A stretch of 5,614 bases of DNA, taken from assembly GCA_031411835.1 (NCBI GenBank), contig JANOBV010000402.1, forward strand, positions 1-5,614. Reading direction: 5' to 3'. Shown piece after piece: positions 1 to 4,838 of this stretch; position 1 is the stretch's first letter, and every line of letters starts with the position of its first letter. This DNA is from JADKIH01 sp031411835 (GTDB lineage Bacteria; Bacteroidota; Bacteroidia; AKYH767-A; 2013-40CM-41-45). The position numbers and the translations under genes are program-made. A model generated the notes under the pieces. The model made no database searches. It was given only the letters and a program-made list of their open reading frames with translations, and was not told where the DNA came from.

Positions 1-140
1 AAGGTTCGCAGATCAATGCAAAGATTGGAACCGTTGTAAAAAATATCAAATTAGTAAACGACAACACTGCGCAAATAGAAGGTAAGATTGAAGGGCAGCA
101 GATTGTTATTTTGACGAAATTTGTGAGGAAGGCTAATTAG
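1..140 (+). CDS. C-terminal end of an unrecognised protein (5' end outside window)
   Basis: An open frame runs in from the left edge (first whole codon at 3) and stops at TAG 138-140, giving about 45 residues with no internal stop. The peptide starts GSQINAKIGTVV and ends TKFVRKAN. It alternates hydrophobic and polar residues (KNIKLVND, QIEGKIEG, QQIVILTKF), which suggests a run of beta strands closing a small beta-rich domain with a basic tail. There is no membrane segment, and I do not recognise the family from this fragment. The coding call rests on the uninterrupted frame reaching the edge, protein-like composition, and a stop followed by clearly non-coding sequence. It lies on the same strand as the tRNA and ppa but is separated from them by about 290 nt containing a promoter. 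Confidence 0.6.
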   Translation, partial: GSQINAKIGTVVKNIKLVNDNTAQIEGKIEGQQIVILTKFVRKAN

Positions 141-172
141 GTTTTTTAGGTTAGATGTTTGCAGGTTTCATT

Positions 173-189
173 GTTGGTGAAGCACCAAT
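173..189 (+). terminator. Possible weak hairpin terminator after the partial gene
   Basis: TTGGTG (174-179) pairs perfectly with CACCAA (183-188) around an AAG loop, and a G-T wobble at 173/189 extends the stem. The downstream sequence is T-rich but broken (TTATTCATTT), not a clean T run. It lies 33 nt after the TAG of the partial gene and upstream of the next promoter, so termination is plausible. The short stem and imperfect T tract keep confidence low. Confidence 0.35.
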
Positions 190-294
190 TATTCATTTGA
201 ATGCTCTTTTATTTCGAAATTAAGATTGTACCAAAAATGCAATTGGACTTCAAATTCCATTAATTATCAGACAAATAAAAAATATAGTGGGGTA

Positions 295-324
295 TTGCTT
301 TTTGTTACTCGATTGTTACCTTTG
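295..324 (+). promoter_or_regulatory. Bacteroidota-type promoter of the tRNA-Asn unit
   Basis: The -7 element TACCTTTG (317-324) is an exact match to the Bacteroidota consensus TAnnTTTG. A TTG at 295-297 lies 19 nt upstream, the usual place of the -33 element. Transcription would be expected to begin a few bases past 324, near 330, leaving a leader of about 100 nt before the tRNA at 431. The spacing, orientation and position between a finished gene and a tRNA make this the best-supported promoter in the window. The start site itself is inferred. Confidence 0.6.
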
Positions 325-359
325 CCCTCCCAATAAATACCTTCATTCTGTGTGTTCTA

Positions 360-424
360 GTTCGCCTCGGCGAATAGCTTAAGCCGGAACGAATGGGTCT
401 TCTCACTGAAAAACCAGTGCGAAG
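360..424 (+). other. Structured leader between promoter and tRNA (two hairpins)
   Basis: Two stem-loops lie in the predicted tRNA leader. The first is TTCGCC (361-366) against GGCGAA (369-374). The second has CTTC (399-402) and CACTG (404-408) pairing with CAGTG (415-419) and GAAG (421-424), with one T/C mismatch (403/420) and an AAAAAC loop. An 8-nt palindrome, GCTTAAGC, lies between them at 377-384. The second hairpin ends 6 nt before the first base of the tRNA. It would probably be removed by RNase P cleavage of the precursor. Whether it only helps processing or is a small RNA in its own right cannot be decided here; I recognise no known RNA family. Confidence 0.35.
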
Positions 425-430
425 GTACAT

Positions 431-504
431 TCTTCCTTAGCTCAGCTGGTTAGAGCATCTGACTGTTAATCAGAGGGTCCCTGGTTCGAGCCCAGGAGGG
501 AGAG
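431..504 (+). tRNA. tRNA-Asn (anticodon GTT)
   Basis: A complete 74-nt cloverleaf is visible. The acceptor arms are TCTTCCT (431-437) and AGGGAGA (497-503), pairing along all seven positions with one G-T wobble, followed by discriminator G504 as expected for tRNA-Asn. The D arm reads GCTC/GAGC. The anticodon arm is TCTGA-CTGTTAA-TCAGA with anticodon GTT, decoding AAC and AAU. The T arm is CCTGG-TTCGAGC-CCAGG. The 3' CCA is not encoded (the sequence continues CTTA), so it must be added by the CCA-adding enzyme. It is a single tRNA with its own apparent promoter and terminator. Confidence 0.96.
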
Positions 505-565
505 CTTACTTGAGTGTAAGTGTCAGTGTATTTGTAAGTAGTTACAAGTGCGCTCATTAACTCGA

Positions 566-608
566 AAAAACGGTCATTACATTTATGTAATGGCCGTTTT
601 TGTTTTTT
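566..608 (+). terminator. Intrinsic terminator of the tRNA-Asn unit
   Basis: The 5' arm at 566-582 (AAAAACGGTCATTACAT) pairs with the 3' arm at 585-601 (ATGTAATGGCCGTTTTT) over 17 positions. The only non-Watson-Crick pair is one T-G wobble, and the nominal loop is TT. A T run interrupted by one G follows to 608. The A run on the 5' side mirrors the T run, so it could also stop transcription from the right. It ends the tRNA transcript about 60 nt past the mature 3' end and insulates ppa from tRNA transcription. Confidence 0.85.
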
Positions 609-785
609 ATATACGAATGAACTGAGCTTCATCCAAAGGTTAGCACCCAACATGCGACTTTGCTCAAAATTCCTCTAACCGAATACTACTATTTCCTAAA
701 TTGCCTGTTCGAATTATTGATATGGCTCCTCAACCATTTTTAACTTGATACACTTACACATTCACTATCTAATCACTATTAACCA
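609..785 (+). other. Non-coding spacer upstream of ppa
   Basis: This 177-nt AT-rich stretch lies between the tRNA terminator and the pyrophosphatase start. No convincing open frame, RNA fold or repeat is visible. It must hold the ppa promoter unless transcription leaks through the terminator, but I see no TAnnTTTG element with a correctly spaced TTG. The bases just before the ATG (CACTATTAACCA) contain no Shine-Dalgarno sequence, which is normal for Bacteroidota. Confidence 0.5.
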
Positions 786-1331
786 ATGACTAATAATCCG
801 ATTCATCCGTGGCATAATGTCTCCTTCGGCGATCAGGCCCCTGATATTGTAACGGCCCTTATCGAAATCCCAAAAGGCAGTAAAGCAAAATACGAGGTTG
901 ATAAAGTGTCCGGCTTATTAAGACTTGATCGGGTTTTATTCTCATCAGTGTTTTATCCGGCGAACTACGGATTCATTCCGCAAACTTTAGGCGACGATCA
1001 CGATCCGCTCGACATACTTGTGTTATCACAAATAGAAATTGAACCCCTTTGTCTTGTGAAAGCAAGAGTTATTGGTGTGATGCGAATGATTGACAACAAT
1101 GAAGGTGATGATAAGATTATTGCAGTTGCAGAAAACGACATGAGTGTAAATCACATCAAAGATATTTCAGAATTGCCTGCACATTTCATTGAAGAGTTGC
1201 AGAATTTTTTCGAGAACTATACAAAGCTAGAAAAGAAAAAAGTTCGCATTGATGGATTTCAAAGTATTGATAAGGCGAAAGAAATTATTGTGAGGGCCAT
1301 TGATTTTTATAAAGAGACATTTGTAAAATAA
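786..1331 (+). CDS. ppa: Inorganic pyrophosphatase, family I (soluble)
   Basis: This cytoplasmic enzyme hydrolyses pyrophosphate to two phosphates using divalent metal, normally Mg2+, and so drives nucleic acid, protein and lipid synthesis forward. The 181 residues are a usual bacterial length. Compared with the E. coli enzyme, the visible active-site residues are E27 (IEIP), K35 and E37 (KYE), R49, Y57 (YP), Y61 (NYGF), the metal-binding cluster D71-H-D73-P-L-D76, then D103, D108, K110 and Y145. Two deviations stand out. Residue 72 is His, where the PROSITE-type signature D-[SGDN]-D-P-x-D expects a small or acidic residue. Thr146 follows Tyr145 where family members normally have a phosphate-contacting lysine (E. 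coli K142). Everything else looks intact, so it is probably active. The ATG at 786 gives the full conserved N-terminus (HPWH..S.GD..P). It is the first of four same-strand genes and has higher GC than the three that follow. Confidence 0.96.
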   Translation: MTNNPIHPWHNVSFGDQAPDIVTALIEIPKGSKAKYEVDKVSGLLRLDRVLFSSVFYPANYGFIPQTLGDDHDPLDILVLSQIEIEPLCLVKARVIGVMRMIDNNEGDDKIIAVAENDMSVNHIKDISELPAHFIEELQNFFENYTKLEKKKVRIDGFQSIDKAKEIIVRAIDFYKETFVK

Positions 1332-1349
1332 ACTTCATACTTTAAAAAT

Positions 1350-1910
1350 ATGGAAAAAGTAAAATGTCCAAACTGCGAAGCAGAAAATTTATCTAATTCA
1401 AAATATTGTTCTCGTTGTGGGCATGCGATGCCGGAAGTGGTTAATAATAAAACTGCAGAAAGTAATATTCTACCAACAAAAGTTTCGTCAGATAAAAAGA
1501 AAAAAATAATCGGAGCCATTGTAGGTGTAATTGCTTTTTATGCATCCTATTATGCACTTCAACATTTCTTCTTTTCTCCACCATCCTTTGACCAAGTAAT
1601 GATAGTAGCGGCAAGTGAGTTAAACAAAACATGTCCGATAATGGTTGACCAGGAAACACGGCTTGACAATGCAATTGCATTACCGGAAAATTCATTTCAA
1701 TATAATTACACATTGGTTAACATTGAAAATAAAGAAGTGAATGCGGAAGATCTAAAAAAATATATTGAACCGGGAATAATAAATTTAATGAAGACAAGTC
1801 CAGACATGAGTTTTTACCGAGATAATAAAACTACAATGATCTATAATTACCGAGATAAAAATGGTGTATTTGTTTTGAAATTGACGGTAACTCCGGAAAT
1901 GTATCAATGA
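1350..1910 (+). CDS. Zinc-ribbon, single-pass membrane protein of unknown function
   Basis: The 186-residue protein has three parts. Residues 6-24 form a zinc ribbon (CPNC at 6-9, CSRCG at 20-24), which should bind one zinc ion in the cytoplasm. A polar linker leads to KKKK (49-52) and one hydrophobic helix at about 53-74. The positive charges before the helix predict N-in topology, with residues 75-186 across the inner membrane. The outer part (ELNKTCPIMVD, TRLD, YNYTLVN, TSPDM, MIYNYRDKNG, LTVTP) resembles, from memory, a small domain of unknown function found in many proteobacterial and Bacteroidota proteins. Its single Cys95 has no obvious partner in that part. The start is 18 nt after the ppa stop, so co-transcription is likely. 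The role is unknown; sensing or scaffolding across the membrane is only a guess. Confidence 0.85.
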   Translation: MEKVKCPNCEAENLSNSKYCSRCGHAMPEVVNNKTAESNILPTKVSSDKKKKIIGAIVGVIAFYASYYALQHFFFSPPSFDQVMIVAASELNKTCPIMVDQETRLDNAIALPENSFQYNYTLVNIENKEVNAEDLKKYIEPGIINLMKTSPDMSFYRDNKTTMIYNYRDKNGVFVLKLTVTPEMYQ

Positions 1911-1944
1911 AAAATGAAAAATGAATTTCGAAAATTGAATCAAC

Positions 1945-2376
1945 ATGAATAATATTAAAATAATTATTTTTTTCTTATTGGTTCTTGTAACCAATATTTC
2001 TAATGGGCAAAGGGCTGAAACATTAGAATACCCAATTGACAAAAAATGTAACCAATGTTTAGAGAAAGAAATTACTACAACAACGGGTATGATGCAGTGT
2101 TTTTCAATGGCAAGAGAAGAGTGGGGGCTTGAAATAACTAAGTACTACGATCTCTTAATGCAAAAATTAAAGCCTGAACAAAAAGAAAAATTAATTGCAT
2201 CGCAGGAAGCTTGGATGAATTACAAAGAGGCCGAATTTAATCTTAGCAATTATATTTATTACGACGAAGAACAAGGCCAGGAAAAAAAGATTGATGCTGC
2301 ATCGAGGCAAGCGCAATTTTTCAAACAGCGAGCGCTTGATTTGATGCAGTATTATGATTTGTATTTGCAGAGGTGA
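1945..2376 (+). CDS. Secreted DUF1311 / LprI-like protein
   Basis: The 143-residue protein begins with a signal peptide: K5, a hydrophobic core at about 6-18, and likely cleavage after NG21 before Gln22, a common Bacteroidota pattern. The mature part matches the LprI N-terminal family (DUF1311, PF07007) in layout: a cysteine-containing start (C35, C38), TTGMMQC (46-52), a helix with A56 and W60, KYYDLLMQKL, then LIASQEAWMNYKEAE (83-97) and a final helix. In Mycobacterium tuberculosis LprI is a lysozyme-binding lipoprotein; most other family members are uncharacterised, so no such activity should be assumed. Three cysteines are visible, so at most one internal disulfide can form. With no lipobox it is probably soluble in the periplasm or secreted. 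An in-frame ATG at 1921 is followed by TGA, which makes 1945 the right start. The gap after the previous gene is 34 nt. Confidence 0.85.
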   Translation: MNNIKIIIFFLLVLVTNISNGQRAETLEYPIDKKCNQCLEKEITTTTGMMQCFSMAREEWGLEITKYYDLLMQKLKPEQKEKLIASQEAWMNYKEAEFNLSNYIYYDEEQGQEKKIDAASRQAQFFKQRALDLMQYYDLYLQR

Positions 2377-2422
2377 ATATTATATCGAATAAATAAACGT
2401 TTAAAAAATCAATAAATATTGT

Positions 2423-3604
2423 ATGAAAATAAATTTTACACAGCTTTCTTTCCTGATAATAATTGTCTTTTCTGCTTGTAAAAAAGATAAAGAGGTAATA
2501 AACACAACTTCAACTTCGCCCCAATACTATACATTTTCTGGGAGAATTGGAACAAATGACAATTCAACTGTCATTACAAATGACAATAACATAGCAATAT
2601 GCGGAAATTTAAATAACAACATTTGTTTACTTAAAATCTCTAAATCAGGGACCCTTATTTGGCGGAAAGATTTTTCATTTGGCAACAATGAGTTTGCAAA
2701 TTCTTTGGTAGAAACAAGCGACGGAAATTTGTTGATTGTTGGTTATACTGCTAGAAATTTTCAACTTTCGAATTGGGACATTTTCGTCGTCAAGGTATCC
2801 CAAGCCGGTGACACACTTTGGACAAAAACATACGGATGGAATGGTTCTGATAATGGCCGTGAAATAATAAAGACAAATGACAACAATTATTTAATTGCAT
2901 CAACAACTTTTATTGATACTAATTCTTTTAGCAATATTTCATTAATAAAAATCAATTCTGACGGCGACACGATTTGGACAAAAATTTATCCCGATCAAAA
3001 TAAAGAAATTCCAAAACATATTTTGCAAACACAAAACGGTGAGTACTTGATTACAGGATCAAATGAAGACGGAAATCAACAAAGTGGATTGCATGTTCTT
3101 AAAGTTGACGAAAATGGGAATAAACTTTGGAGTAAAACAAGTAGTGTGAACCCACAGAGTTGGGGACAATCAACCATCGAATTGACAAACGGGGATCTTA
3201 TTACTTGCGGTCAACGCTTATCAAATACAGGATATTCTCAAATCTTTTTAGTAAAAAGTGATTATATCGGAAATGAAATTTGGAATAAAGAAGTTTTTGC
3301 ATCGCCCGCATCAGAAAGTGCAAATTCTATAAAAATAAATTTAGATGGCACTTATAGTATTACTGGATTTTCACTTGATGTTGTTAATGGTATAGGGGAT
3401 ATAGTGCTAATGAAAATTGACCAAAACGGAAATGTGGTTTGGAATAAAAAATTCGGCGGCGATGGAATTGATTGGGGTACTAACCTAGTTAAAGATAATA
3501 ATGGAGATAATATTATTACGGGAACAACACAAAGTTTCGGAAGTAGCCCGTCGGGAGAAAGTATTTATATGATCAAGACAGATAATAATGGAAATTTTAA
3601 ATAA
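2423..3604 (+). CDS. Lipoprotein with seven-bladed beta-propeller repeats
   Basis: Residues 1-18 form a lipoprotein signal ending VFSA-C19, so Cys19 should be acylated. The mature end C-KKDKE is lysine- and acid-rich, a type often tied to outer-membrane or surface lipoproteins in Bacteroidota; surface exposure is an inference. The rest is a repeat array with pattern L-K-I-x-x-x-G-x-x-x-W-x-K, then a DG- or NG-containing turn and a strand such as YLITGS. The six conserved tryptophans are at 80, 133, 185, 236, 287 and 340, spaced 51-53 residues. A seventh unit is split: its outer strands are at about 47-62 (STVITNDNNIAICGN) and its inner strand is the C-terminal IYMIKTDNNGNFK. That fits a seven-bladed propeller closed by joining the two termini. 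There is no enzyme motif and no type IX sorting domain. It is probably a binding or scaffold protein; ligand unknown. It starts 46 nt after the preceding gene. Confidence 0.88.
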   Translation: MKINFTQLSFLIIIVFSACKKDKEVINTTSTSPQYYTFSGRIGTNDNSTVITNDNNIAICGNLNNNICLLKISKSGTLIWRKDFSFGNNEFANSLVETSDGNLLIVGYTARNFQLSNWDIFVVKVSQAGDTLWTKTYGWNGSDNGREIIKTNDNNYLIASTTFIDTNSFSNISLIKINSDGDTIWTKIYPDQNKEIPKHILQTQNGEYLITGSNEDGNQQSGLHVLKVDENGNKLWSKTSSVNPQSWGQSTIELTNGDLITCGQRLSNTGYSQIFLVKSDYIGNEIWNKEVFASPASESANSIKINLDGTYSITGFSLDVVNGIGDIVLMKIDQNGNVVWNKKFGGDGIDWGTNLVKDNNGDNIITGTTQSFGSSPSGESIYMIKTDNNGNFK

Positions 3605-4838
3605 TAGACTTCGAATACTTTGCAAATAGTTTTACAGTTGGGGTGTAGTCTGCAGACAACACCCCAACATCAAAAGCCGGAAAATTACGGGCCCAAAAAA
3701 ACGGAACCAGAAACAATTTTAACTTTAACTTCCACCCTTTCCACTCATAAGAAGCAAATGGAACAGCAAGTCCAATCAAAGTAATGTACATCCAATAGAT
3801 TGGTTGAATAAGAATTACGGCCACATATTTAATTGAGTACCCGAGTTCTTTTCCAACTTTTTTCAGAAACAATAATTCAGCTGTGATCTTAACTAATACT
3901 GCTCCTAAAAAAATCAAAGCGTATTTCTGAAAAAATAAAAGTGCAATCAAATGAACAAATAATCCTGCATGAACAAACCAAGAAATTACAGCAATGAAGA
4001 CAGTAAAAAATGAAAGAGTGAATGGAATCTTCGTTGCCCAGCGTCGACGTTGATGCCAAAATGATTTTAAGTTAGAAAGCGAATTACTCTTTACAATTGC
4101 ATTCTTTGATTTTACAAAAGCAAGTTGAGCGGGATTTTCAGAATGAATTTTTCGCATCAACTGAGTATCATCGCCGGAAGCAAATGTTGAACCTAGATAA
4201 CCTTGTACTGCATCGTAAGCACTTTTTCTGTAACACAAATTCGCACCGTTACATATCATTGCTCTATGGTTTGCAATTGACGCACCTGCAATTCCCGTAA
4301 GTCCAATCATTTCCATTTTTTGCAACAATGAAAACAATCCATTTCCTCCGCTTAACACAACCGGACCTGCAACGAAAGAAGTTTCTGTATTAGAAAAAGG
4401 TTCGGCCATCGATCGAAGCCAACCTTCTTGCACGATGCAATCTCCATCAGTTGTGAGAATAAGATCGGCTGCAGAGTTTTTTATTGCTTGTGCTAGAGCA
4501 GATTTTTTTCCTTGGCCTTCAGAATGAAAAACGCTACTTTTTATTTCCGAATGGCGTGATAAAAAATCGTTCGCCAAATTGAAACTATTGTCTGTTGAAT
4601 GATCATCGACGACGACTATTCTGAAATTACTCTTGCTGTAATTCTGAACAACCAATCGTTCGAGTAAATTCAAAATTACTTTTTCTTCGTTTCTTATTGC
4701 AATGATGACATCAACATTCAACAATTTACTATTCGACTTTTTATTTGAAACTTCAATTGCTTTCCACCCACGGTTACACCACAAAATGAAACCGGAATAG
4801 ATCACAGTAAGAGCAAGAATCACAATTGAAGCTATCAT
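3597..4838 (-). CDS. Membrane glycosyltransferase, family 2 (processive-type motifs)
   Basis: The 413-residue protein should move a sugar from a nucleotide-sugar donor to an acceptor on the cytoplasmic face of the inner membrane. An N-terminal helix (about 2-20) precedes a GT-A catalytic domain: VIIAIRNEE (44-52), VVVDDHSTDNS (75-85), GKKSALAQAI (110-119), the metal-binding DGD (131-133), GDD (222-224) as the likely catalytic acidic site, and QRRRW (263-267), a Q-x-x-R-W motif typical of cellulose/chitin/hyaluronan synthase-like enzymes. Four hydrophobic stretches follow (about 274-290, 291-303, 305-324, 337-361). After EWKGWK (365-370), where related proteins as I recall them end, a 43-residue tail continues and overlaps the convergent lipoprotein gene by 8 nt. 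The start overlaps the upstream flippase-like gene as ATGA, implying translational coupling. Donor and acceptor are unknown; glycolipid or polysaccharide synthesis is most likely. Confidence 0.9.
   Translation of the reverse strand: MIASIVILALTVIYSGFILWCNRGWKAIEVSNKKSNSKLLNVDVIIAIRNEEKVILNLLERLVVQNYSKSNFRIVVVDDHSTDNSFNLANDFLSRHSEIKSSVFHSEGQGKKSALAQAIKNSAADLILTTDGDCIVQEGWLRSMAEPFSNTETSFVAGPVVLSGGNGLFSLLQKMEMIGLTGIAGASIANHRAMICNGANLCYRKSAYDAVQGYLGSTFASGDDTQLMRKIHSENPAQLAFVKSKNAIVKSNSLSNLKSFWHQRRRWATKIPFTLSFFTVFIAVISWFVHAGLFVHLIALLFFQKYALIFLGAVLVKITAELLFLKKVGKELGYSIKYVAVILIQPIYWMYITLIGLAVPFASYEWKGWKLKLKLFLVPFFWARNFPAFDVGVLSADYTPTVKLFAKYSKSII
3637..3668. terminator. 32-nt near-perfect palindrome, likely bidirectional terminator hairpin
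   Basis: GTTGGGGTGT (3637-3646) pairs with ACACCCCAAC (3659-3668). Inside lies a second perfect palindrome, GTCTGCAGAC (3648-3657), with a single A/A mismatch at 3647/3658. The two 16-nt halves therefore match at 15 of 16 positions. It starts 33 nt after the stop of the plus-strand lipoprotein gene, where a terminator would be expected, and it faces the end of the minus-strand glycosyltransferase gene, whose coding sequence it lies within (residues FDVGVLSADYTPT). No T run follows on either strand, so it is not a textbook intrinsic terminator. It could instead protect 3' ends of mRNA or bind a dimeric protein. Confidence 0.5.

Noticed and set aside
431..504. tRNA-Asn as an integration (att) site
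   Set aside because: tRNA 3' ends are common integration targets, but I see no repeat of the tRNA end elsewhere in the window and no integrase; a normal terminator follows.
450..653. Minus-strand open frame of 67 codons
   Set aside because: It runs antisense through the tRNA-Asn and its terminator. The piece SPSWARTRDPLI is the familiar false translation of a tRNA reverse strand.
745..773. Possible ppa promoter: TTG at 745-747 with TATCTAAT at 766-773
   Set aside because: The -7 element lacks the TTTG part, the spacing is 18 nt, and transcription would begin only a few bases before the ATG. The match is too weak to call.
1907..1927. Short tandem repeat ATGAAAA x2 plus ATGAATT at the end of the zinc-ribbon gene
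   Set aside because: Two and a half copies of a 7-nt AT-rich unit across a stop codon is low-complexity sequence with no evident role. The in-frame ATG at 1921 meets a stop after five codons.
1307..2042. Minus-strand open frames at 1307-1519, 1441-1713 and 1785-2042
   Set aside because: They are antisense to the zinc-ribbon and DUF1311 genes, overlap each other or those genes, and show no recognisable domain.
2377..2422. Promoter or terminator between the DUF1311 and propeller genes
   Set aside because: The 46-nt gap is almost pure AT, with only a short AAACGTTT palindrome; it has neither a TAnnTTTG element nor a stable hairpin.
4097..4300. Plus-strand open frame of 67 codons
   Set aside because: It lies wholly antisense inside the glycosyltransferase catalytic domain, which has clear family motifs.
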